In this document: piece by piece, positions 30,519 to 40,803 of the stretch
How positions within the stretch are numbered: position 1 is the stretch's first letter
Layout of the letters: each line of letters starts with the position of its first letter
DNA from: Stentor roeselii
Lineage: Eukaryota > Ciliophora > Heterotrichea > Heterotrichida > Stentoridae
Length of the DNA stretch: 64,000 nt
NCBI GenBank assembly: GCA_006503475.1
Contig: RSEH01000053.1
Span: 1-64,000 of the forward strand
Direction: 5' to 3'
Translations under genes and position numbers: made by a program
The notes under the pieces: model-generated
The model's input: the letters and a program-made list of their open reading frames with translations, nothing else
Databases searched by the model: none
Told to the model about the DNA's origin: nothing

Positions 30519-31925
30519 TTATAACTCTAGACCTGTTATTTTGTCTTCTACTATACTGCCACGACGAGGGTCGCGCACTGCGATTTCTTTCAAGGTCGGA
30601 GCTCGGCGAAGACCTTCTTGTGGTTCCTCATCATGAGGCGCTAGAGGTACTTCTTCAATGGGTACAGGGCGTTTAGAGTGTCTCGCCAGTATTTCATCAT
30701 TTCTCCTAATTTCCAGAACAATACAAGAAATATCGTCAATCATCACGTCTTCTTCTTCCACAATGGTATACCATCGAAGTCTCGCTTCTTCGCAGAGGAT
30801 CTGGGCAATGCAAGTGTTTTGAAAACTCACATCACAGCCCAAGGGGGGACTATTGACGTTGGTTTTGCATTTTCTTCGATAGTACTCGACGAAGGTGCCG
30901 ACGTCTTCATTGTCCATCGCATCCCAGACGCCATCTGAGCCGATGACGATGAACAAGTCTCCAGGGACTCTATTGTAATTAGTGCAAACAGGCTCTGAAA
31001 TGACTCCAATGTTCTTCGCAATCATGTCCCCTATCGATCGACTCATGGCCAGTCCAGGGGAGTTCGCATGTTTTTTCCATACTCGATAAGGACCGATTTT
31101 ATTCCCAGCGTTATCAGTCAAACGTTGCACCCTCCCCCCCGCAGCTGTGATTCTTTGAAGCTCTTCAGGGTCTTCAGGCTTCTGGTCCTTTGTTAACTGA
31201 ATCGAGTTCATCTGGGTCTCGATGATACTTTTTCGCTTTTGCTTGACAGTTGCTAGAATTTCTCTCTCAGCTCCTAAATTCGCAGGAGGCGCAGGAAGAA
31301 CATCAGGCATCATGGTCGTGCCGATGATGCCCCTTGAATCACCGACAGAACCACAATAAACAAAGTCCCCGGCGACATAAATCAAGACTCCAGTGCTTTT
31401 TAGGACTTACCATCCAGAGTAGTCACTTTCAATCCCGCTGGACTTTTTGCATAGTTCTCGGTCACAGGTTTCAGTGGCAGTTTTCATGAAAAGATTAGGA
31501 TTTTCCTGAGTGTTTTTTACGTTTAGCATTTGTTTGTCCTTTGTGAAGAGGTTCGTGATGATTTTTTCACAGAAAGCTGCAACTTTTTCACCTTCTTTTC
31601 CGTGGCCGTCGAATAAACAGCAGAGGACTGACTCGGAATCATGAAGAAAAAAACAGTTGTCTTGGCATGTTTTTTTGTACTCGCCGCGAGGGTCAAGGCC
31701 TGGCAATACGCATGAAGAGATCAGGAATTTTTCGGAGTTTAAAGTGATTTCTTTTGAATTTATTAGAATCGGCTCGGTTACGATGAAGTTTGTGATGTGA
31801 GATGAAATCACGTTCCCGGTGATGTTTCGCATTTTGATGTGGATTTTACTTGTCCGGGGGTATTGGCATAGCTTGTCGGAGACTGTTAAAAACTTGTTGT
31901 TTTTGGTTGAGTTGAAGCAGCCCAT
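30519..31925 (-). CDS. PP2C-family protein phosphatase with N-terminal acylation signal
   Basis: Exons 31411-31925 and 30519-31395 give 463 residues. MGCFNS at the N-terminus predicts myristoylation on Gly2 and palmitoylation on Cys3, very like the MGCFGS of the kinase 4 kb away. PPM/PP2C motifs: Asp89 in the first metal motif, DGHG at 106-109, GSVGDSRG at 187-194, SDGVWD at 325-330 and DDIS at 392-395 replacing the usual DN-x-(T/S). Metal-binding aspartates are present, so activity is expected. The insert around residues 195-255 (between GDSRG and the helix ITAAGG) is longer than usual. Mn2+/Mg2+-dependent Ser/Thr dephosphorylation at a membrane is inferred. Confidence 0.92.
31396..31410 (-). 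other. 15-nt intron of the PP2C gene
   Basis: On the sense strand GTAAGTCCTAAAAAG, phase 2, containing TAA, A at position 10. It splits the PP2C domain between SDYSG and TGVLIYVAGD. Confidence 0.9.
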
Positions 31926-32177
31926 ATATTATAAGAGTTTCAATTATGAAGGGACTTGAAGGGGTTTTTTTTGGGTTTTTAGGATTTTTTAGAGGGTTGG
32001 ATTTGGAAGTGGATGAATTTGGAGGTTTTTGAGTTTTTTTTGGGGATTTTTTGGGGTTTTTATTTAGGTTTTAGTTGATGTTGATGTAAGTTTCGCGTGT
32101 ATTTTAAATATTTTTTTTATGATAATCATTTTCAGTCTTCATTTTAAAACTCTTGATTAAGTCAATATAAAAACAGC
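31926..32177. promoter_or_regulatory. C-free leader shared by divergent PP2C and small-protein genes
   Basis: The plus strand from about 31960 to 32090 contains essentially no C, with long T/G runs (GGGGTTTTTTTTGGG). In the PP2C sense orientation this is a G-free, A/C-rich leader. The same asymmetry precedes several other genes in the window, so a promoter or 5' UTR role is plausible. Confidence 0.4.
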
Positions 32178-32483
32178 ATGCTTCCTAGAAGTCCCTATTC
32201 TTCTCAGAAAGTCATTCACAAGCCTAAAGCTATTGAAAGTAGAGTCAAACTTCCACAAATCCATCAAAAGTCATTGAGTCCTGCTGGAAACCTTAAAAGT
32301 TCGAGACAAGAGTATTTATTGCCTTCAGTTGAAAATTACTATGATGACTTTTACAAAATTTTCAATCGGAATAACTTCATTCGGGAAAATTGGATCTCGG
32401 CTCACCAGAAACTGATTAAAATCGAAACTCAAACAAAATTAAGAAAATCGTCACTTCCACCTGCTAAGAAGACTGAAATTTAA
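32178..32483 (+). CDS. Small hypothetical protein
   Basis: 101 residues, basic and Ser/Pro-rich, with an aromatic/acidic middle (YYDDFYKIFNRNNFIRENW). No family recognised. The clean ATG and codon texture like neighbouring genes support it. Confidence 0.6.
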   Translation: MLPRSPYSSQKVIHKPKAIESRVKLPQIHQKSLSPAGNLKSSRQEYLLPSVENYYDDFYKIFNRNNFIRENWISAHQKLIKIETQTKLRKSSLPPAKKTEI

Positions 32484-34675
32484 TTTTCATAAATTTGTGT
32501 TGGTTTATTTAAGTAGCGGAAATGGAATTTTATTAGTTTTTTTAAGGTGAGGATTGGAGAGGTAAGATACTTCTGAGGATTTAGGCATCGTGAGTATTTA
32601 CTTGAATTAACAATTTTTTTTAATTTAAGGAAGAAGAAGATTGTTTGGTAGAGTATTGAGTGATTTGATTTTATTGATAATTATTATCAAGAATTTTTTA
32701 TTAAGGATAAGTAGTTTTGGTACAAAGGTATTTTGCGTTATTTCTTAAGAATAAGATATCATTTAAGTAATTAAATCAATATTAATGCTAATGGTATATT
32801 GACGTTAAGGATATCACTGAAAAATGGTATAATTTCTGCTCTGTAGAATCATTTAATTATATTTAAATATTTAGATTTGATTCTTTCTTATTTATATTGT
32901 TAAGTACGAATTCGTTTTATTCTCATGGAAAGTTAAACTGGCCAGTTTGTAATCCTCAGGGTAATGTACTACACATTAATAACCAATTATTAATATAATT
33001 GACTTAAAATAAAATATTTAGATACCATGTAAACAATTATTGAATCTAATTACAAAAAAAAAAAAATATTAGTTGGAAATTTGCTCTTTTCCAAAACGAA
33101 AAAACATACCCCAAAGATATATGAGCAAGCGCTTTCATTTCTCAACAAATTGGAATCCATAGTCGATTCGATACCATTTATTCCTTTAATTTCTCTGAAA
33201 AAATTATATTTTATCAAACCAATCATTCTAAGATTTCAATTATTATTAGTAGTGTAATAAAATCACTTTCAATATATTTTTTAACAGGCGTTAGAACCCT
33301 TCTCTGCAAAACTTTTGTTCAATTTCAAGGTAAAGTCCAAAAGTATTTAAATTTAATCAGGATTTCTAACGAACTAAAGATATTATTGCTAGGTTTATTA
33401 TATATTGATAGGGTTGGTTGTTTGGAATAATAAAATATTATTAATATTAAGAAATTGAGGCTTAAGACAGTCTTATTATTTACGTTTTGCATTCATCTAT
33501 GAAGCCTTGAAGCATTTTTGAGAAAATATCAGGGTTAGTTAGGTCTTAAATCAGACTTGATGATGCTCCGACCTGTTCCCCTTTAAAAAGTATTTGATCA
33601 TCAATAGTAACTCCTTCTTTAACTAAAATTTCTTATTTAACTACTGATACACTCTCATATAAACTTATATGAATAGCTGAATTTTTTCCTTATGGAAACC
33701 AATGTATACCGCTACCTCTTCAGCAACCTTGATAACTAAAAACATTAGTGATCCTTCCTCTATGTTATATTGAGACTGTTTTTTCCTCTTTCCATTTCTT
33801 TTATTCGAGTTAAGTCTCTGCCTTTTCATCGAATTCCTTAAATATTTTTAATTGAGCCCATAAGAGTTTCTAATAATCCAGAATAATCAACTTCATGTTA
33901 TGGTCCTCCCTGATAAATTTCAGCAGTTATTTGAATTTTTATAAGAAGTAAAAGTGAGACTGATTTTTATCTACATAAAATCATGTGTCATTCATCAAGA
34001 TTTCAACATTTTTTTGTGATCAATCCAGACATTGAAATGAAATTTCTTTGAAATAGGCATTGAAGATATACAGCCATCAACTAAATCTAGAAAATAAATT
34101 TTAAATCTATTCAATTTATTTCATAATTACTCAAATCATTATCTAAACACATAAGTGATAAACTACTAAAAAATTGAAGTCTTCAACTTTTAAAAAACAA
34201 TTAAATGACAAATATCTTACATTAGCACATATTTGTAGTTTAAATTTCTGAAAATATGCATTCAAGTTTTTCAGTTCTTTGAATATATTAGCTATATTAA
34301 AGTAATAAGAGAATTATTAAAATCACTTTAGAAATAGATTTATAGTTCCATAACCATCCGCTTTCCTAAAACTTCCCTTACAAAAAAAAAAATATCAAAA
34401 TTTCTAACATCTCATTTCCCAAAAAACCAATAACTCCTCCAATCTTAAAACCCAAAACTCAACCAACCTCAATCAACCCACTCAAAAAAATTCTCTAAAA
34501 AATCCCCTTCTCCCATCCCAACCCAAAATTCCAGACTTCCAAAAACCCTAAAAACCCCTAAAAAACCCCTAACCACCCTAAAAACCCTAAAAAAACACCA
34601 AATAATCACCTCTCAATTCTCCAATTAAACCGCAAAACTCATCCAAACTAATCTACTCCGAATGGGTTAATAACT
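32484..34675. other. 2.2-kb intergenic region with a G-free block
   Basis: Mostly AT-rich without intact genes. On the minus strand around 33480-33830 there are short protein-like fragments in several frames (for example EILVKEGVTIDDQILFKGEQ, vaguely ubiquitin-like) that may be a decayed gene, but the case is weak. From about 34381 to 34620 the plus strand has a single G in roughly 240 bases and contains CCCTAAAAACCCC-type strings. Confidence 0.5.
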
Positions 34676-35047
34676 TTACCATTCTTCATCGAATCCAAGT
34701 CCTCCCTCCAAAGCGTCTTCATCATCAACTTTCTCTTCTTTCTTTTCCTCTTTCTTCTCTTCAGCCGGAGTGTCCTGAGCAGTTCCAGCGACAGGAGCAG
34801 GTGCAGCCCCGCTGAGATTAGTGATTAAACTTGAAACATTTTGTCCTTTAAGTGCGTTGGCGAACAGAAGAGGCCAATACTTTTCGATATCGTTTCCTGA
34901 GGCTTGGACCAGCTTCGCAATTTTATCAGCCTAGGTAGATGTTACGGTGATTTCCATACCTTCGTCGTGTAGGATAAGAGCTGAGTAAATACAGCAGAGC
35001 TCGTCGTGGTCTGATTTGGGAAGATTTGCGACAGCGACACCAGCCAT
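34676..35047 (-). CDS. RPLP1: 60S acidic ribosomal protein P1
   Basis: Exons 34946-35047 and 34676-34930 give 118 residues, the normal P1 length. The N-terminal domain reads LPKSDHDELCCIYSALILHD, then (across the splice) EITADKIAKLVQASGNDIEK and YWPLLFANALKG. An Ala/Pro-rich hinge (GAAPAPVAG) follows, then a Glu/Lys stretch, and the end is DEDALEGGLGFDEEW, a variant of the GFGLFD-type tail that recruits elongation factors to the ribosome stalk. P1 pairs with P2 on P0. The gene is easily missed because neither exon is long. Compositional blocks free of G (3' side, plus strand) and of C (5' side) flank it. Confidence 0.93.
34931..34945 (-). other. 15-nt intron of RPLP1
   Basis: On the sense strand GTAACATCTACCTAG, phase 0, ending in an in-frame TAG, A at position 10. 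Removing it restores the conserved EIT-ADKI helix. Confidence 0.95.
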
Positions 35048-35632
35048 TTATTAAGAATTTCATTGGATGGCTTTTTAGACTGAATGGATTTGTTAAAGGA
35101 GGATTTTTTCTTTATGTTGATTTTTGGATGGGAAATTTGGAGGTTTTTTAGAAGGTGGTTTTAGATTTTTATGAAGGGTTTTGATTTTTGGTAGGTTTTG
35201 AATTGGGCTTGTTTAGGTTGATGATTTTTTGGTTGGAGTTTTAGGTTTAGGGTTTTTTTACTTTGAATTGAGGAGAGTTGTTGAGGTTGTGTTTGGGTTT
35301 TTTTGTAGTTGGAAATGTTTGAAATTCTCAGTTGGCTTGAGATAGGTGTGGAGAATAGGTTTTAGCAGGTTTAGATGATTATTCTTTGATTTTTCGTTAA
35401 ATTCCCATCTTTTATGATTGAATTCTCAATAGTTTTAGACTTTTGTTGTATTCTTGAAGCTTTTCATAGAGTCTTATACTCATAACAGTGAATTATTAAT
35501 GTTCTCAATATTCTAAGATAAATAAAGAATTTTTCAAGTTACAATCAAATTTAAGATGTTTTATCTGCTCTGACTAAATATCTGATCACGTCTTTACAAC
35601 CTGATTTATAATAAAATATAAGTTTTCCTATA
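35048..35632. promoter_or_regulatory. C-free 5' flank of RPLP1 and spacer
   Basis: From about 35101 to 35320 the plus strand has about 3 C in 220 bases, so the RPLP1 sense strand upstream is G-depleted and A/C-rich. The rest, to 35632, is an ordinary AT-rich spacer before the divergent small gene. Confidence 0.4.
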
Positions 35633-36079
35633 ATGAAATTATTCTTTTCAGGACTTTTAATTGGAACAACCTCAACATTCGCCCTGCCGCCAGAAATTTG
35701 GCAAAAGGTCAGACCCTTGAGTCATTCAATCACTGAGTCTCTTACACAATCAAAAGACTTCATTCACTACTACTTCCCTTCTGAGATCAAAAAGAGAAAA
35801 CATGAGGAAATCATGCAAGAAAAACAAAGCAAAAGCCTCATTCGCTTTGAATTTATGAACAATCCGAAACTTGAAAGGAAGAACCTGGAGTTTTACACTG
35901 ACTTGCAACAAAGAATGAGAATGTATGAGACACTTGCCAATCATCGTGGACTAACTAAAAAAGAAAAGATTTTAGTGATTAGACAAACTATCAAAAAGCA
36001 TTATCCTGAAGTTTTTGCGGATTATCAGGAAATTATTCAAAAGCAATTAGAAAATCAGTTGGATGTTGAGACTAGTTAA
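35633..36079 (+). CDS. Small hypothetical protein with hydrophobic N-terminus
   Basis: 148 residues. The first 17 (MKLFFSGLLIGTTSTFA) are hydrophobic and could be a signal peptide or a mitochondrial-type anchor. The rest is basic and helical (EIKKRKHEEIMQEKQSKSLI, then GLTKKEKILVIRQTIKKHYP). An LYR-like or mitochondrial assembly factor role is possible but not supported by a clear motif. The gene is clean and starts at ATG 35633. Confidence 0.65.
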   Translation: MKLFFSGLLIGTTSTFALPPEIWQKVRPLSHSITESLTQSKDFIHYYFPSEIKKRKHEEIMQEKQSKSLIRFEFMNNPKLERKNLEFYTDLQQRMRMYETLANHRGLTKKEKILVIRQTIKKHYPEVFADYQEIIQKQLENQLDVETS

Positions 36080-36193
36080 TAATCAATAGAGTAGCTGAAC
36101 AATTATATAAAAAACAGCAAAACTTAGTGATTTGTTTGATAATTTCGAAACTAATTAGATCCAAAATATTTCTTCACTATTAAATAACTTAAA

Positions 36194-38881
36194 CTATCCA
36201 CTCAAAACACTCTGAATCAATTTAACCTTGTTGAGCTCACTACAAACCAAATCCTCTTTAGCAATTTTCAAATCCTGTGAAAAAATTTCATTTTCACTAG
36301 CCAATTTATTCATTCCCTTCTTCTTCGACCAAATTTTCTTCAAATTATGAAAACATCCTTTAACATCATCTCCATCCTTTTCCATAAACTTTCCAAAAAA
36401 CTCAATTTCAGCCCAAATCTGCAAAATATCAGCTCCTTCTAAATTCCTATGATGTTTCTGAATAATTTTCCTCAGATCATTAATGACTTCATCAAAAATA
36501 AGCGTAAGTATTTCATTTTTTAAATGAGGTGCTTTTCTTGTAAGTTGAAAACCGATTTTCACAATTTTCTGTACAACGACAAAAACATATCCTCTGATTT
36601 CTCTAAAGGCTTTGCCATCATGGAGCAAATGTCGATACAAAATATTTGCATCGATTCCAATTAACTCTTCACTAAATGTGATTCCTTCTTCAATGACCTT
36701 AAACATCTTTGCCGACTTTCTCTCAACAAAGAAATTAATAACGGCTTGGGAAAACTGCAGGACTTGTCCAAGCGAGTCCTAATTTTTTGTTACTCTTAGC
36801 AAGTCCGAGTCATTCAGCTGAGACCCAAGCAGCTCAAGAAGTGCTTCTTGAAGACTGGGAAAGACTTTTTTTACTAGAAACTCGATGTTGCTTAGTGTTA
36901 ATAAAGTCCTTTCGCCTTTACCGATAAAGTCTTTCGAAATTTGCTTGTTGTTTAAAGCTGTTTTCATTGATTGCATTAAAGATGTGCTGCAAATGTTCAG
37001 GCCTTCTGAGATGTAGTTCATTACTTGAGATGGAAGTGATGGAAGGTTTTTTTTTAAGGAACTGATTAAACCTATCATCAGACATTCGAATACTCGAGGA
37101 GTGCTTGTTCCGAATTTGTTTTGAAAGTCTCGACTCCAGATCTCGTCTTTCCAAAGTTCTGAGATTTGGATTTGGAGAAGGTGGAATTTGGTTTTAATGA
37201 AACTTATTGTGAACTCTTCGCAGAAAGTCTCGAATGAGGAAATTGGAAGGATTTTAGAGATTTTCTTGATTATTAGAGAAATTTCGTCGATTGCTACTAA
37301 ACGTAAGGGTTGGTCTGGGTCGTCTTGGAAAAGACTCATGCTGAGTTTTTCTGTTAGAAGTTTGGAGATTTTTTGCATTCTTCTTCGGATTTTTTTACCA
37401 GTTGAAAAATTCGCCAATTTTGATAAAATTTCAATGTAATTAAATACCTGGTGAAGGATTTTTATTATGAACTGTTCAACTGCCAGTTCCTTTAACTTCA
37501 TATCTTCAGAATTTGATTTTTCTTTTATGAGCCAAGGAAGTTCATGTTGTTTGTCAATGCGAACCCACATGTTTTCCAGATAGTTGTCAATAATTTCATA
37601 TAAAACTTGAGCCACATCAACGATTGGCTCTCCTTTCGGTTCAATTACCTCCAAGTTTTGAATAGTTTTTTGAACTATTTCAAATGTGAGTTTTTTATGC
37701 TTCCTAAGCTGCTGAAGCATAAAAGTTTTAACTGATAACAAAATAGACTCAAGGTTTTTCATTACTTTAGAAAAAACTGGAAGGTGTGAGTAAGTCTTTA
37801 TAATAACAACATGTTTTTGATAAACATCAAGGACAGAATCAATATCAGCCCTCGACAAATGAGCCTGCAAAGTATTCGGTATTTTAAACAAATAGCTGTA
37901 CTTATTAGTCAAGTTAATCAGCTTCTTCATCCTTTCCATCTCAGCTCGTTGCTTCAACAGTGGAGCCAAGCTGAAATTTTCTCTATTTTCACATTCTTCA
38001 AGTGCCTTTTTAGCCAATATTCCCGGGCCTTCACTGATTTGAAAAGCGATATTTTTCTTAAACTCTTCAAAAAACCCTCGAGTTTCTCCAAAAATGATAG
38101 AATTATCAGTAATAGTCTTCGCCATCATATTTTGCTTCTCATTCATCATTCTCCTCAAGTTTTCTTTTGCCCTAGGCAGGTCTAAAGGGTTAACAGTTCC
38201 ATGAAGCCTTGCCAAAAAGAAGTTCGCTTTAAATCCAGGAGACTTTAAATCAATCTGCTCAACAAAAATCGCTGAAATATTCGCAGGAAGAGTTAAAAAA
38301 GGTTTAATTCCAAGAATATCTTGAATATTTTTCGGTTTTTCTTTACTTTCCTGCACATTTTCTTCATTTTTCTGATTTTTTGCCCAAAATGTGAATTTAT
38401 CTTTAAAGTTCTTTCTGGGAATGAGAATATCAACAGTAAGGGCCGGTTTGGCTTTAGTGATTCTCAGACATAAAAAGTAAATCGCGAAGCTTTTGCTGCT
38501 TTCGGCGTATTTGAAGTGTTTTTCAATTTTCATCTGCTGGATGATAACACGATCAAGATAAGTAAAAACATTGAGACAGTCTTGTTTCCACTCTACTTAA
38601 GACTTACTGGGAATATTCATGATTTTGACAATGAGTTGAAGACAGTAATGCGAAGATTTTTTAAGGTTTTTTCTCAAATGATTCTCGCCCCCCATCGACT
38701 GAATCAGGCCTTTCATCGACTCCTGGCCCAGAAGAAGCAAATGAATGTCTTTTGAAGTCAGGTTGGGCAGAGAAGAAGCGAATAAAAAGTCTTCTAAAAT
38801 TTCTAGAGACCTCATTTTTTTACCTCTTGTGTGAAGGTTCAACATGCTGATCAACTCGCGGATTGTCTCGAAGTTCTCCAT
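36194..38881 (-). CDS. EXOC2: Exocyst complex component 2 (Sec5)
   Basis: Three exons (38608-38881, 36794-38592, 36194-36778) give 885 residues, near the 924 of human EXOC2. The N-terminal third carries the Sec5 pattern: FFLARLHGTVNPLDLPRAKE, then NLRRMMNEKQNMMAKTITDN, FIG-type TRGFFEEF, then LAPLLKQRAEMERMKKLINL followed by YLFKIPNTLQAHLSRADID, the helix pair that begins the exocyst CATCHR rod. The long C-terminal part is all-helical, as in exocyst subunits. Sec5 helps tether secretory vesicles to the plasma membrane, here relevant to cortical secretion and cell division. No TIG domain is seen at the N-terminus, as in non-animal Sec5. The start codon is 3 bases from the stop of the next gene upstream. 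Confidence 0.8.
36779..36793 (-). other. 15-nt intron 2 of Sec5
   Basis: On the sense strand GTAACAAAAAATTAG, phase 0, ending in TAG, A at position 10. Splicing gives LLR-DSLGQVLQFSQAVI. Confidence 0.85.
38593..38607 (-). other. 15-nt intron 1 of Sec5
   Basis: On the sense strand GTAAGTCTTAAGTAG, phase 1, containing TAA, A at position 10. It joins the 91-codon first exon to the main exon. Confidence 0.85.
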
Positions 38882-38884
38882 TTA

Positions 38885-39709
38885 TTAAGACTTTTTTATT
38901 AAACGTTGAAGACGGGAGAAATTTGATGAGAGTTCTGAGTTCTTTAATTGAAGGATTTCTAAGCTTTTCTTAGGCAAGGAAGATGAGATTTTATTGTTTT
39001 GACTTTTTAAAAGTGATAAATTTTTCAGTAATTCACTTGTTTTTAACTCGTTTTCAGTGATTTTTTGTTGAAGCTTCGAAAATTTTGAATTTAAAGTTGA
39101 GATTTTTAATGAATAGATAGATGACTGATGATGAAATTTTAATGTTGACTTGTGGACCTTTTTTAATAAGAGGCTTAAACGTTCTTGGGAGTAGTCAAGA
39201 TTACTGCTTAAGGACTTTAAACTTGCTGAGGTTTCGAGAGACTTGTGAAGAATTTCTGAGTGAAAGTAAGACTTCAAGTTTGAATTTGAGCGAATTTCTT
39301 TAAAGAGAGAATTTTTTTTAACTGATGATCGAAGGGTAATGATTTCTGTTTCGAGTTTTAAGATCTCGTTTTTAAGTTTAGAATTTTCAAGCTGGGCTTC
39401 GAGATGTTTGTCTTTTTCTTGCATGATCTGAAGTTCTTGATTTTCTCGAAGATTTTTAAAAATTTCTTGGATTTCTTCGAGTTTGTTTAAATAAAGACTT
39501 GAAAGTTTTTCGTTCATTTGAAAGGTCGATTTTTCATAGGTTTCTTGGACTTCTGAGACTTTTTTTATATGGTTTTCTTTTAAAGATTTTTTTTCAATTT
39601 CCAGTCGGTCGAGACTGGATTCAAGAAATGTCAAATCTTCCTGGAAAGTATTTTCATGAAAAAATTGAGTTCTTTGAAAAGGGTTGAACGAAGAAGTATC
39701 TTGAATCAT
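38885..39709 (-). CDS. Coiled-coil protein
   Basis: 274 residues. From about residue 20 nearly to the end the sequence is heptad-rich coiled coil with many K, E, L and S, broken around residues 140-160. No other domain seen. It lies 3 bases upstream of Sec5, on the same strand. Confidence 0.75.
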   Translation of the reverse strand: MIQDTSSFNPFQRTQFFHENTFQEDLTFLESSLDRLEIEKKSLKENHIKKVSEVQETYEKSTFQMNEKLSSLYLNKLEEIQEIFKNLRENQELQIMQEKDKHLEAQLENSKLKNEILKLETEIITLRSSVKKNSLFKEIRSNSNLKSYFHSEILHKSLETSASLKSLSSNLDYSQERLSLLLKKVHKSTLKFHHQSSIYSLKISTLNSKFSKLQQKITENELKTSELLKNLSLLKSQNNKISSSLPKKSLEILQLKNSELSSNFSRLQRLIKKS

Positions 39710-39714
39710 ATAAA

Positions 39715-40500
39715 TTAATAATATATCGGCTTTACTTTAATCTGATATTTTTCTTCTTTCAGCCCTTTCTCCTTACTTTCAAATTGAACAGGAGAAACGA
39801 TTAAACTAATATCATTATCAACGTTTTTCTTCACTTTTCTCTTCCAAATCTTGTTCTTTCCTTTCAATTCAATAACAGGATGAGCAGGACTAGTCCGACC
39901 AGTAACAACCATTAAACTTTTCCTTTCCTTCTTAGGACTCAAGCTAATCCTTGACTTTTCAAGACTTCTGCTATGTTTTCGAAGCATTTTTTTTAAAAAC
40001 GAGTCTTGAATCCTTTTCGGACAATCACAAACATTTCTTTTACATTCAGGGCACTTTTCAGGAAGAGAAATTTTTTCTTTTTTATAAGAAAACTCAAGTC
40101 TTGCAGTTTTACTTCTTTTGGGCAACACGATATTTCGAGATCTTTGTCTTGAAGAGCATCGTGACCTTGACTCGAATGAAGGCTGGTTGAATGCGTTAAG
40201 GACTTCTTGTTGTTCAAGAAGCTCTTGATTTACTTTTGCCTTCGGGAACTGAGAAACCTTGAATTTCGAGTGGTCTGAAGGAGTCTGTGCACGGAAACGT
40301 GTTGTGTTTAAATAAGCTTCGTCGTGGGTTCGAGAGTTTATTATCTGGGTTGTGTAAATGTTTGTCATGTGCTTTATGTAGTCCTCGACTCGGCTGTAGG
40401 ACTTGTAACGGTCCTCGATTTGATGAGAGGATGGAAGGTTTCTTGTCGGACTTATGTCTCCTGCTTCTGAATTCGACCTGAATGAACTTTTTGGAATCAT
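39715..40500 (-). CDS. Basic hypothetical protein with Cys cluster
   Basis: 261 residues, Ser/Arg/Lys-rich and largely disordered. The exception is a Cys cluster near residue 150 (CPECKRNVCDCPKR) that could bind one zinc. Many SP/SPKK sites (SLSPKKERKS) suggest phosphorylation. Function unknown; the stop is 5 bases before the next gene's ATG. Confidence 0.7.
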   Translation of the reverse strand: MIPKSSFRSNSEAGDISPTRNLPSSHQIEDRYKSYSRVEDYIKHMTNIYTTQIINSRTHDEAYLNTTRFRAQTPSDHSKFKVSQFPKAKVNQELLEQQEVLNAFNQPSFESRSRCSSRQRSRNIVLPKRSKTARLEFSYKKEKISLPEKCPECKRNVCDCPKRIQDSFLKKMLRKHSRSLEKSRISLSPKKERKSLMVVTGRTSPAHPVIELKGKNKIWKRKVKKNVDNDISLIVSPVQFESKEKGLKEEKYQIKVKPIYY

Positions 40501-40803
40501 TTTTATGGGATGAGGAAGAATCAGCTGGGAGTGGAAGGATTGGAATTTAGGAAAGTTGAAGGATTTGGTTTTTTGAAGGATTTAGAAATTTTTATTGTTT
40601 TGAATTTTTTGGAAATTATGGAATTTTCTTGGTTTTGGTTTTAAGAGAATATTTTTAAATTTGAGATTTGGTAAATTTTTTGATGAGGATATCTGGATTT
40701 GGATAAGTGAGTATTAAAACCTTTTAAGTTAACACCCTAACTTATTTATTCCAAATGATCAGTTTATCTAAAATTTTAAATGATGAAAATATCAGTTAAC
40801 TAA
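40501..40803. promoter_or_regulatory. C-depleted leader and spacer
   Basis: From 40501 to about 40710 the plus strand has only about four C, so the sense strand of the gene starting at 40500 is preceded by a G-depleted leader. The remaining 90 bases to the GBP-like gene are AT-rich. Confidence 0.4.

Noticed and set aside
33480-33830. Ubiquitin-like fragments on the minus strand
   Set aside because: Matches are short and spread over frames with several stops; too weak to call a gene or a named relic.
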